Source of the DNA: Methanosarcinaceae archaeon
GTDB lineage: Archaea > Halobacteriota > Methanosarcinia > Methanosarcinales > Methanosarcinaceae
Length of the DNA stretch: 6,166 nucleotides
Assembly (NCBI GenBank): GCA_030594665.1
Contig: JAUVET010000094.1
Span: 1-6,166, forward strand
Reading direction: 5' to 3'
The notes beneath the pieces were generated by a model. The model was not told the origin of the DNA. It worked only from the letters and a program-made list of their open reading frames with translations, and ran no database searches. Shown here piece by piece: positions 1 to 5,803 of the stretch (positions within the stretch are counted from its first letter, which is position 1; the number at the start of each line of letters is the position of its first letter). Position numbers and translations under genes: made by a program.

Positions 1-2
1 AG

Positions 3-12
3 TATATACACT
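3..12 (+). promoter_or_regulatory. Probable TATA box of mdh
   Basis: TATATACACT lies about 40-48 bases before the mdh start, which would place transcription start near position 30 and leave a leader of roughly 20 bases. The same ten bases recur before the HD-domain gene (1080-1089), each time followed within a few bases by ACTATG. Any BRE lies at or beyond the window edge, so the promoter is only partly visible. Confidence 0.5.
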
Positions 13-37
13 TTTACTATGCACAAATTAAGAGAAA

Positions 38-42
38 AGGTG
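38..42 (+). promoter_or_regulatory. Shine-Dalgarno site of mdh
   Basis: AGGTG, complementary to the anti-Shine-Dalgarno end of archaeal 16S rRNA, ends 8 bases before the ATG at 51. This supports that start codon. Confidence 0.65.
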
Positions 43-50
43 TTTTAAAA

Positions 51-974
51 ATGACAAAAATCACAGTTATCGGTGCAGGCAATGTGGGTGCCACCACAGT
101 CCAGCGTCTTGCGGAATTACAACTTGGCGATCTTGTTATGACAGATGTTGTTGACGGTCTGCCGCAGGGTAAGGCTCTTGATCTTATGCAGGCTGCTCCT
201 GTTATGGGGTATGATGTTGATGTGCTCGGTACGACCGATTACGCAGACATTGCAGATTCGGATGTTGTTGTTATGACTGCTGGAATTGCACGAAAGCCGG
301 GTATGAGCCGCGATGATCTGCTGGCTATCAATGGCAAGATCACAACAGAGGTTTGTGGGAACATTGCAGAATATGCTCCAAAGGCAACGGTTATTACGGT
401 CACGAACCCGCTTGATATAATGACCTACGTTGCACTCAAAGCAACAGGATTTGAGCACAATCGTGTGTTCGGGATGAGTGGTGTGCTTGATTCGAGCAGG
501 TTCGCAGCGTTCATCGCAATGGAGATCGGTTGCTCGGTTCGGGATGTTGATGCAATGGTGCTTGGTGGACATGGTGATTCAATGGTTCCGGTGCCGGAGT
601 ACACAACAGTTTACGGTATTCCAATGTCAGAACTGATGCCACAGGAGGCTGTTGACCGACTGGTTCAGCGTACCATCAACGGCGGAGCCGAGATCGTTGA
701 TTATCTCAAGACAGGCAGTGCATTCTATGCGCCATCCGCATCTGTTGCGAAGATGGTTGAGGCTGTTGTCAAGGACTCAAAAAGGGTTCTTCCCTGTGCG
801 GCTTATTTGCAGGGTGAGTATAATGCGAGCGATGTGTATCTTGGTGTGCCTGTGAAATTGGGTAAGGGCGGCGTTGAGGAGATCATCGAGCTTCAACTCA
901 CGGATGAGCAGTCAAAGGCTTTGTCAGATTCTGTTGCTGCTGTGCGGGAAGGGATTGCAAAACTACAACAGTAA
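51..974 (+). CDS. mdh: Malate dehydrogenase (NAD), LDH-like class
   Basis: The product (307 aa) interconverts malate and oxaloacetate in the cytoplasm, part of the incomplete TCA pathway methanogens use for biosynthesis. The N-terminal Rossmann fold has the dinucleotide loop GAGNVGA (residues 8-14), and Asp32 at the end of the second strand favours NAD over NADP. The substrate site is complete: Arg81 and Arg87 in the mobile loop ARKPGMSR, Asn120 in VTNP, the Asp147/Arg150 pair in LDSSR, and catalytic His174 in GGHGD. Arg81 is the residue that separates malate from lactate specificity (lactate dehydrogenases carry Gln), so malate dehydrogenase is the better call. Length is normal for the family and no residue is missing. 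The ATG has a good Shine-Dalgarno. A 187-base gap and a separate TATA box follow, so the gene is probably monocistronic. Confidence 0.96.
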   Translation: MTKITVIGAGNVGATTVQRLAELQLGDLVMTDVVDGLPQGKALDLMQAAPVMGYDVDVLGTTDYADIADSDVVVMTAGIARKPGMSRDDLLAINGKITTEVCGNIAEYAPKATVITVTNPLDIMTYVALKATGFEHNRVFGMSGVLDSSRFAAFIAMEIGCSVRDVDAMVLGGHGDSMVPVPEYTTVYGIPMSELMPQEAVDRLVQRTINGGAEIVDYLKTGSAFYAPSASVAKMVEAVVKDSKRVLPCAAYLQGEYNASDVYLGVPVKLGKGGVEEIIELQLTDEQSKALSDSVAAVREGIAKLQQ

Positions 975-1072
975 TTCCGAATAGCCCTACTCACGATGTT
1001 GCCATTGATTTCCACAATATGCCTTTCTATGGAAACAAAAACACACCGAATGTAAGGGGAATTAAGTATTTT

Positions 1073-1089
1073 GTGAAATTATATACACT
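1073..1089 (+). promoter_or_regulatory. Probable BRE/TATA of the HD-domain operon
   Basis: GTGAAATTATATACACT contains a GAAA-type BRE followed by an A+T-rich TATA element. Transcription would begin near 1107-1112, leaving a leader of about 50 bases before the ATG at 1162. The core TATATACACT plus a downstream ACTATG (1094-1099) matches the mdh promoter. Confidence 0.5.
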
Positions 1090-1161
1090 CGGAACTATGT
1101 GTAATCGGAAGTACTGTGACTATAGGAACACCATTATACCATAAAACCCATTTTAAACAAC

Positions 1162-2358
1162 ATGAAAGTCATTCGCGACCCTGTACACGGTTACATCGAA
1201 CTGGACAAACTCGCATTATCACTCATCGATGCCCCATCCATGCAGCGTCTGCGCCGGATAAATCAACTTGGTCTATCAAACCTCGTCTATCCCGGAGCCA
1301 ACCACACTCGTTTTGAACATTCCATTGGTGTAATGCACCTTGCTACCGTTTTAACCTCACAGATCGATTCCGTGACCACCAACGAAAAAAACGAACTTCG
1401 CGCCGCTGCCCTTTTGCATGATATCGGACACGGTCCGCTCTCACATGTAACGGAAAGCATCATCAGCCGCTACACAAGAAGAAAGCATGATGATGTTAAA
1501 GACATCCTTAATAGAAAAGAGATATCCGAGATCCTGCAAGAACATGATCTCAATCCCGCAAATATCGCAAAGCACATCAAAGGCGAAACTGCCATCGGGC
1601 AGATATTGAGCAGCGAGATCGATGTTGACCGTATGGACTATCTTGTCAGGGATGCGCACTATACAGGCGTTGCATTCGGTCTTGTAGACCATGTCCGACT
1701 TATCCATGAGATGCAGTTTTACGAAAACAAACTCGTTGTCACACCGGGCGGTCTGAAAGCCGCCGAATCTTTGCTGGTATCACGTTTTTTGATGCACCCT
1801 TCCGTCTATTATCATCACGTTTCAAGGATCGCAGAAACTATGTGCACGCGGGCGATCGAATATCTGATCAAAAACAAGGCGCTTGACCCTTTCGAACTTG
1901 GTGAGATGAACGATGCGAGACTATTTGAGACCATGCGCGCAGATGAAGGGTATGCAGGTGAACTTGCACAGCGCCTCGATGAACGCAGGCTGTACAAACG
2001 GGCATTATATGTCGGTTTTGAATCGGTAGGCGAGAACGTGTTGCGCCATAGGGGTAATGTGGAAAGGGTTGAGGCTGAGATCGCAGAAATGGTAGGGATC
2101 GATCCTGAAAACGTGCTGATCGATATACCAAAGGCTCCTGATATTGCGGAGATGAAAGCGCTGATAAAGGTTGACGGAAAAATGCTTCGTCTGGACGAAG
2201 CATCACATGTTGTTGCAACCCTTGAGCGGGCACATAAGGATAACTGGAAAATGGGAGTGTATACCCCAAAAGAACACCGCGATTCCGTTGGCAAGGCTGC
2301 TCGTGAGTTCTTTGAAGTGAAAAAGACCACAAAGCAGTTCCGTTTGAATGAATTATAA
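1162..2358 (+). CDS. HD-superfamily phosphohydrolase (COG1078, SAMHD1/EF1143-like)
   Basis: This 398-aa soluble protein belongs to the HD metal-dependent phosphohydrolases related to SAMHD1 and to Enterococcus EF1143, which is a dNTP triphosphohydrolase. The opening RDPVHGYIEL (residues 5-14) is the signature start of this group. The metal site is intact: His53 in RFEHSIGV, His86-Asp87 in LLHDIGH with His90 after it, and the distal Asp in SEIDVDRMDYL (Asp154 or Asp156). The catalytic half ends near residue 210 and the rest is a helical C-terminal region typical of the family. The ATG at 1162 fits the conserved N-terminus, but no clear Shine-Dalgarno precedes it. The gene opens a run of closely spaced genes leading to ubiX. 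A dNTPase role is inferred from the family; the true substrate cannot be told from sequence alone. Confidence 0.9.
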   Translation: MKVIRDPVHGYIELDKLALSLIDAPSMQRLRRINQLGLSNLVYPGANHTRFEHSIGVMHLATVLTSQIDSVTTNEKNELRAAALLHDIGHGPLSHVTESIISRYTRRKHDDVKDILNRKEISEILQEHDLNPANIAKHIKGETAIGQILSSEIDVDRMDYLVRDAHYTGVAFGLVDHVRLIHEMQFYENKLVVTPGGLKAAESLLVSRFLMHPSVYYHHVSRIAETMCTRAIEYLIKNKALDPFELGEMNDARLFETMRADEGYAGELAQRLDERRLYKRALYVGFESVGENVLRHRGNVERVEAEIAEMVGIDPENVLIDIPKAPDIAEMKALIKVDGKMLRLDEASHVVATLERAHKDNWKMGVYTPKEHRDSVGKAAREFFEVKKTTKQFRLNEL

Positions 2359-2359
2359 G

Positions 2360-2387
2360 AGTGGGAGTGAGAGGGAGTGTGAAAGGG
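2360..2387 (+). promoter_or_regulatory. Purine-rich ribosome-binding region deciding the start at 2390
   Basis: The 31-base gap after the HD gene is almost all G and A, with GAGTG repeated and GAGGGAGTG followed by AAAGGG just before the ATG at 2390. The earlier in-frame ATG at 2348 overlaps the HD gene and has no such element, so 2390 is preferred. Confidence 0.5.
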
Positions 2388-2389
2388 AT

Positions 2390-2740
2390 ATGTTGCAGCC
2401 GATCAAACAAAATGCTGGCAGGGCTGAATTGGTCCTTGAACATAAACAGGTCGGAGGCGATCATATATTGACACTTACCGGAGGGGAGGGACACGTTGGT
2501 GCTGTAGCTGTTGGTTCATTTGATGAAAAAAGCGGTCGTGCGTCAGCATCCGTGATAAGCCTGCCAGGACACAGGGATGATGGAATTGCACTGGACGGTG
2601 CGCAGCGCGTCAGTAAAATTACAAAGGCAGCAACGGTTTTTATAGTCGGCATCCATTTAGGTAATATAACAAAAGATGAAATTGATAAAATAATTGTAGC
2701 TTCAAAACAGATGACAGATAAGTTCATAGATTCACTATAA
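2390..2740 (+). CDS. Small LpdD-like protein (putative prenylated-flavin chaperone)
   Basis: This is a 116-aa soluble protein without membrane segments. I recognise it, with moderate confidence, as resembling the archaeal members of the LpdD-like family, small partners of UbiD-type decarboxylases thought to help with prenylated FMN. The features behind this are GGDHILTLTGGEGHVGAVAVG (split as residues 22-30 and 31-42), the VISLPGHRDD segment (55-64), and the C-terminal VGIHLGNITKDEI (86-98). It sits directly upstream of ubiX, whose product makes prenylated FMN, which supports the call. An in-frame ATG at 2348 would add 14 residues rich in Ser and Glu that look non-native and overlap the HD gene. 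No catalytic motif is evident, so a conserved protein of unknown function remains possible. Confidence 0.72.
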   Translation: MLQPIKQNAGRAELVLEHKQVGGDHILTLTGGEGHVGAVAVGSFDEKSGRASASVISLPGHRDDGIALDGAQRVSKITKAATVFIVGIHLGNITKDEIDKIIVASKQMTDKFIDSL

Positions 2741-2749
2741 TTATAAATA
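2741..2749 (+). promoter_or_regulatory. Possible internal TATA box before ubiX
   Basis: TTATAAATA begins right after the stop of the preceding gene and is centred 28 bases before the ATG at 2773, the usual archaeal TATA-to-start-site distance. If it is used, ubiX would have a nearly leaderless transcript of its own. A GGGG Shine-Dalgarno candidate inside the gap argues that read-through from upstream also matters. Confidence 0.3.
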
Positions 2750-2772
2750 AAGTGGAAAATGGGGACAGCTTC

Positions 2773-3324
2773 ATGGAAATCGTAGTTGGGATAAGTGGTG
2801 CATCCGGAGTGCAATATGGTATCAGGTTGTTGGAAGTTCTTGCTGATATGAAGATCCGGACACATCTTGTGATATCAATATCTGCAAAACAGATCATACG
2901 GATAGAGACCGATCATTCGCCTCTTGAAGTCGAGGAACTTGCATCAGATGTATACGGCGAAAAAGATTTTACTGCATCGATCGCAAGCGGATCACACATA
3001 TTCGATGGAATGATCATCGCACCATGCAGCATGAAGACGTTGGGTTCCATTGCAGGCGGCATCTCGGATAATCTTATGACACGGGCGGCAGATGTGTGCT
3101 TAAAGGAAGGACGCAAACTGATCCTGATGACACGTGAAACCCCGCTCAGCCGCATTCATCTTGATAACATGCTACGGGCGCAGCAAGCCGGTGCAATTAT
3201 ACTTCCTGCAAGCCCGGGATTTTATTCAAAACCGCAAACGATCGACGATCTGGTCAATATCATGGTCGGACGCGCACTCGACCAGATCGGGATCGAGAAT
3301 GAGATTTACAAACGCTGGGGTTAA
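2773..3324 (+). CDS. ubiX: UbiX family flavin prenyltransferase
   Basis: UbiX attaches dimethylallyl to reduced FMN, giving prenylated FMN, the cofactor of UbiD-family decarboxylases. The 183-aa product starts with the FMN-binding strand-loop VVGISGASG (residues 4-12). It keeps the APCSMKTLGSIAGGISDNL core (83-101), the TRETPLS loop with the catalytic Glu (120-126) and PASPGFY near the C-terminus (145-151). A GTG at 2752 would add seven residues, but family members begin at M-x-IVVGISGASG, and GGGG at 2761-2764 is well spaced for the ATG at 2773, so 2773 is chosen. The neighbour upstream is the LpdD-like gene; no UbiD decarboxylase lies in the window, so the cofactor must serve a distant gene. 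Confidence 0.94.
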   Translation: MEIVVGISGASGVQYGIRLLEVLADMKIRTHLVISISAKQIIRIETDHSPLEVEELASDVYGEKDFTASIASGSHIFDGMIIAPCSMKTLGSIAGGISDNLMTRAADVCLKEGRKLILMTRETPLSRIHLDNMLRAQQAGAIILPASPGFYSKPQTIDDLVNIMVGRALDQIGIENEIYKRWG

Positions 3325-3327
3325 GCA

Positions 3328-3492
3328 GTGGCAGAAAGTTACATGAAGCACTCATTCCAGACCGCCTATATGGGATGGGCACTGTTTGGGGCATCGGATA
3401 TCCCAATCATGCGATTAATGGCTGTGATAATCGTTTATGCATTGTCCATAATCGATATTGGAGGGCGGTTTTTTGGGCGTGCAGGTGCATGA
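3328..3492 (+). CDS. Hypothetical small membrane protein, 54 codons
   Basis: An open frame begins with GTG three bases after the ubiX stop, with GGGG at 3317-3320 as a suitably spaced ribosome-binding site, and ends with TGA at 3490. It encodes 54 residues. One hydrophobic stretch, about residues 26-44 (PIMRLMAVIIVYALSIIDI), could cross the membrane once, followed by a basic end (GRFFGRAGA). An ATG at 3343 would give 49 residues. I recognise no family. Translational coupling to ubiX is suggested by the spacing. It could also be the surviving end of a larger lost membrane protein, or a chance frame. Confidence 0.45.
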   Translation: MAESYMKHSFQTAYMGWALFGASDIPIMRLMAVIIVYALSIIDIGGRFFGRAGA

Positions 3493-3540
3493 TTGTTGTA
3501 CCCGGTCAATTTCACAAAATGAGATGTCTCCTATTTGTTA

Positions 3541-3555
3541 CGTAACCTTTTTAAC
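3541..3555 (+). promoter_or_regulatory. BRE/TATA of tRNA-Pro
   Basis: CGTAACCTTTTTAAC reads as an archaeal BRE (CGTAACC) plus a TTTTTAA TATA box centred about 35 bases before the mature tRNA 5' end. A short 5' leader of about 6-9 bases would be trimmed by RNase P. A 10-bp perfect palindrome, GTTACGTAAC (3537-3546), overlaps the BRE. Confidence 0.45.
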
Positions 3556-3585
3556 CAATAAAATCTATTGCGAGGATACCTTTCT

Positions 3586-3663
3586 GGGATAGTAGGGTAG
3601 CCTGGTCGATCCTCGAGCGTTTGGGACGCTTGGACTGCGGTTCAAATCCGCGCTATCCCACCA
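3586..3663 (+). tRNA. tRNA-Pro (anticodon UGG), CCA encoded
   Basis: A full cloverleaf can be drawn. The acceptor stem is GGGATAG (3586-3592) with CTATCCC (3653-3659). T8 and A9 precede a D-arm with A14, G15, G18G19 and A21. The anticodon stem GAGCG/CGCTT (3615-3619, 3627-3631; one G-T pair) holds the loop TTTGGGA with anticodon TGG at 3622-3624. A 4-base variable loop follows. The T-stem TGCGG/CCGCG holds the loop TTCAAAT (3641-3647). The discriminator is A3660, as usual for archaeal tRNA-Pro, and CCA is encoded at 3661-3663. UGG can read all or most proline codons. There is no intron. A pyrimidine-rich stretch follows as a likely terminator. Confidence 0.96.
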
Positions 3664-3665
3664 AA

Positions 3666-3681
3666 CTTTTATTATAATTTT
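3666..3681 (+). terminator. Oligo-T terminator of tRNA-Pro
   Basis: CTTTTATTATAATTTT directly after the tRNA has two T4 runs, the kind of signal that ends archaeal transcription without a hairpin. Confidence 0.5.
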
Positions 3682-3736
3682 GAATGTTGTAATGTCGATC
3701 GCTTTTATTTGCAATTGTATATACATACATATATAT

Positions 3737-3756
3737 TGTATAGCCCTGTGTAGCCC
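3737..3756 (+). repeat. 10-bp direct repeat upstream of the kinase
   Basis: TGTATAGCCC is followed at once by TGTGTAGCCC, two copies with one mismatch and a period of one helical turn. They sit just before the kinase BRE/TATA. The spacing on one DNA face suggests a possible activator site, but this is inference. Confidence 0.5.
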
Positions 3757-3771
3757 CGAAACCTTTTTTTA
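3757..3771 (+). promoter_or_regulatory. BRE/TATA of the histidine kinase gene
   Basis: CGAAACCTTTTTTTA has a canonical CGAAA BRE and a T-rich TATA element, closely matching the tRNA-Pro promoter. Transcription would begin near 3794-3798, just before the ATG at 3803, so the message would be nearly leaderless. An A+T-rich TATATACATACATATATAT stretch at 3718-3736 is an alternative TATA. Confidence 0.4.
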
Positions 3772-3802
3772 GTTCTTGGTCAAATATTATGTGGGACAAT
3801 AC

Positions 3803-5479
3803 ATGGTAGAAATATCGCAATTGGAACAGAAGATCGAAGAACTGGAAGAACTTCAAAGATATAATCGCGGACTTATTGAAGCCAGTATCGATTCAATGCT
3901 GACAACGGACATCGATGGTTTAATCACTGATGTGAACGAGCAGATGGTGCGAATTACAGGGAGTTCACGAGATGAACTCATTGGTACTCCTTTTAAAATC
4001 TATTTTACAGATCCTGAAAAAGCATCAGACGGTATCAAGAAAACGCTTGTTAACAGGATGGTGAGGGACTATGAACTCACACTGGTCTCCCGGGCAGGTA
4101 AAGAAATTCAGGTATCTTATAATGCAACCGTTTTTACTAATATGGATGGACACGTCAAAGGTGTTTTTGCCGTTGCCTGGGATATGACAGAGCACAAACG
4201 ACTTGAAAATGAAGTTGTAAAATACACCGAAAACATGGAAGTAATGGTGGAGAAGCGCACCGAGGAATTGAGGATACAGCAGGAGAGGGAGTCTTCATAC
4301 AATCAGATCATGACTGTGTTGAACGCACATATAGACCTGAACACCATGCTTAAAGAAGGGTTGAATGAAATTATAAAACACTTGAAATCACCTTCTGGAA
4401 TAATATATCTTTACGATGCAGAAGCAAATGTGTTAAAACCAGCCGCATCCCATGCAGTTAAAAAAGAATTGTTGACTAAAGTTTTTGAACTTGGCGAAGG
4501 TATTCCCGGGGAAACAGCGCTTGAGCGCAAAACATTTATCATCACAGACATGCCGCAAGATGGAGAATACGAAGTTGAACTTGGACTTATGGAACTTGCT
4601 CCGAAAACCATAATGAGTGTTCCAATCGTTTTTCACAAGAACATGCTTGGAACGATCTTGATCGAATTCCTGACGGATGTCCCGGAGGAAACCCAAAAGT
4701 TCTTACAAAGAGTTGTAAGCCAGTTCGGAATTGCAATTAACAATGCCCAATCATACATCATGGTTCAGAATATGGCACAGGAACTTCAGGAATACTCCGG
4801 GCAACTTGAAAAATCCAACCAGTTAAAAGACCTGTTTACAGACATACTGCGCCATGACCTACTAAATCCCGCAGGACTTGTCCGGGGTTTTACAGATGTA
4901 TTGTTGACCATGGAAACCAACGAGAAACACAAAGAGCTGCTCAATAAGGTCTACAATAATAACGAAAAGCTCATCAAACTTATAGAAACAGCATCGAAGT
5001 TTGCAAAACTTGAAAGCACAGAGGAGCTTGAATTCGTGCGCAATGATATTGGTGTGATTTTCAAAAATGTTGTTGATAATTTTACACAACCGGCGATAGA
5101 TAAGGATATTAAGATCGAGTTCCTTGCCAATGGCGAGTATTTTGCAAAAGCGAACACCATAATTGAGGATGTGTTCTCAAACCTGTTGTCAAATGCCATT
5201 AAATATAGCCCTGATGGCAGCCGTATAATCATAGATATTCAGGATGCTGACCCCGACTGGAGAATTTCGGTCACTGATCATGGATTCGGAATCCCGGATG
5301 AGGATAAACCAAAACTGTTCCAGCGCTTCAAGCGTGTGGATAAAAAAGGGATCAAAGGCACAGGACTTGGCCTTGCGATAGTCAAACGGATCGTTGAACT
5401 TCATGGCGGAGAGGTGGGTATTGAAAATAATCCTGCGGGGAAAGGAAGTGTATTTTGGGTAACGATTGAAAAAGCGTGA
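3803..5479 (+). CDS. Soluble PAS-GAF sensor histidine kinase
   Basis: This 558-aa sensor kinase would autophosphorylate on a histidine and pass the phosphate to a response regulator. Domains in order: a short coiled coil (residues 3-20), a PAS domain (about 22-130, ending in the typical WDMTEHKRLE), a charged coiled coil (about 131-165), a GAF domain (about 175-318), a HisKA dimerisation segment (about 340-405) with phosphoacceptor His351 in RHDLLNP, and an HATPase domain (about 450-556). The ATPase boxes are intact: N box NLLSNAIKYSP (Asn464), G1 DHGFGIP (Asp492), F box LFQRF and G2 GTGLGLAIVK (519-528). There are no membrane segments, so it senses something inside the cell; no ligand or haem motif is evident. 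The frame opens at TTG 3776, but the promoter position and coiled-coil start favour ATG 3803. No response regulator is adjacent. Confidence 0.92.
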   Translation: MVEISQLEQKIEELEELQRYNRGLIEASIDSMLTTDIDGLITDVNEQMVRITGSSRDELIGTPFKIYFTDPEKASDGIKKTLVNRMVRDYELTLVSRAGKEIQVSYNATVFTNMDGHVKGVFAVAWDMTEHKRLENEVVKYTENMEVMVEKRTEELRIQQERESSYNQIMTVLNAHIDLNTMLKEGLNEIIKHLKSPSGIIYLYDAEANVLKPAASHAVKKELLTKVFELGEGIPGETALERKTFIITDMPQDGEYEVELGLMELAPKTIMSVPIVFHKNMLGTILIEFLTDVPEETQKFLQRVVSQFGIAINNAQSYIMVQNMAQELQEYSGQLEKSNQLKDLFTDILRHDLLNPAGLVRGFTDVLLTMETNEKHKELLNKVYNNNEKLIKLIETASKFAKLESTEELEFVRNDIGVIFKNVVDNFTQPAIDKDIKIEFLANGEYFAKANTIIEDVFSNLLSNAIKYSPDGSRIIIDIQDADPDWRISVTDHGFGIPDEDKPKLFQRFKRVDKKGIKGTGLGLAIVKRIVELHGGEVGIENNPAGKGSVFWVTIEKA

Positions 5480-5510
5480 TTACGATTGAAAAAGCGTGAT
5501 TACGATTGAA
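5462..5510 (+). repeat. 20-bp tandem duplication across the kinase stop codon
   Basis: The unit ACGATTGAAAAAGCGTGATT occurs at 5462-5481 and exactly again at 5482-5501, followed by a 9-base partial third copy (5502-5510). The first copy encodes the last residues TIEKA and the TGA stop, so the second is a non-coding replica just past the stop. The kinase reading frame is unaffected. Identical copies indicate recent slippage or homogenisation. Confidence 0.95.
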
Positions 5511-5575
5511 GTTTCGTTATCGTCCCTTACTTTCAGAAGGTGAATACTTACACAATATCCACCCCGTGTAATATA

Positions 5576-5589
5576 GAAAACTTTATAAT
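5576..5589 (+). promoter_or_regulatory. Strong BRE/TATA before the lipoprotein remnant
   Basis: GAAAAC followed by TTTATAAT is close to the ideal archaeal BRE/TATA. The TATA centre lies about 26 bases before the ATG at 5612, so the transcript would be leaderless. Confidence 0.55.
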
Positions 5590-5591
5590 GA

Positions 5592-5613
5592 ATTATGTTC
5601 ATTTGAACATAAT
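5592..5613. promoter_or_regulatory. Perfect 10-bp inverted repeat at the predicted start site (operator candidate)
   Basis: ATTATGTTCA (5592-5601), a TT spacer, and TGAACATAAT (5604-5613) form a perfect dyad. It begins three bases after the TATA box and covers the predicted transcription start and the ATG at 5612. This is where a dimeric repressor would block an archaeal promoter. It is also able to form a hairpin, but there is no trailing T-run, so a terminator is less likely. Confidence 0.55.
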
Positions 5614-5803
5614 GCATAAACCAACAACCTATCTGATAGTGATTCTTCTTCTGGGGGTAATCACATCTGAATGCATTGAATAAAAATTCGGATAGACTGC
5701 AACGATTGATAAAACTGCTGGCGGCCTCACACCTTCGGTAACAAATCAATTGCAGTCCATCCATTGGTTGTGCATAATACCATCTCTTAGGTGCATCTGT
5801 TTT
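5612..5803 (+). pseudogene. Decayed lipoprotein gene remnant
   Basis: The frame from ATG 5612 begins MHKPTTYLIVILLLGVITS (residues 1-19) and continues ECIE to a TAA at 5681, giving 23 residues that look like an archaeal lipoprotein signal: a Lys near the N-terminus, a hydrophobic core, then a Cys. Methanosarcinal lipoproteins commonly read TSGC-I-x here; Glu in place of Gly before the Cys needs only one G-to-A change. The same frame continues past TAA (5681) and TAG (5693) into a plausible stretch, TATIDKTAGGLTPSVTNQL, then loses character and runs into the 13-bp repeats with a stop at 5819. Both stops could derive from Gln or Glu codons by single changes. It could instead be a chance hydrophobic frame. 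No homologue is claimed. Confidence 0.35.

Noticed and set aside
117..572. 151-codon minus-strand frame opposite mdh
   Set aside because: It lies wholly within the conserved mdh coding sequence, is rich in Cys and His in a pattern typical of antisense frames, and shows no domain.
2348..2389. Upstream ATG start for the LpdD-like gene, overlapping the HD gene
   Set aside because: There is no Shine-Dalgarno at 2348 and the added 14 residues look non-native, while the ATG at 2390 follows a strong purine-rich tract.
1815..2494. Two long minus-strand frames opposite the HD gene
   Set aside because: Their composition (Ser-rich or Pro/Arg-rich) follows from the antisense of the HD coding sequence, and neither has a family motif or a ribosome-binding site.
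3521..3530. GAGATGTCTC short inverted repeat before the tRNA promoter
   Set aside because: The arms are only 4 bp, which is expected by chance at this length.
3776..3802. TTG start for the histidine kinase
   Set aside because: It would lie upstream of the predicted transcription start from the BRE/TATA at 3757-3771 and has no ribosome-binding site. ATG 3803 begins the coiled coil directly.
5693..5695. In-frame TAG in the lipoprotein remnant read as pyrrolysine
   Set aside because: Pyrrolysine use is possible in Methanosarcinales, but a TAA stop lies four codons earlier in the same frame, so read-through of TAG alone would not restore the protein.
5480..5764. 94-codon minus-strand frame after the kinase
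   Set aside because: It crosses the tandem duplication, the palindrome and the lipoprotein remnant, has many Cys, His and Tyr residues and no domain, and lacks a convincing promoter.
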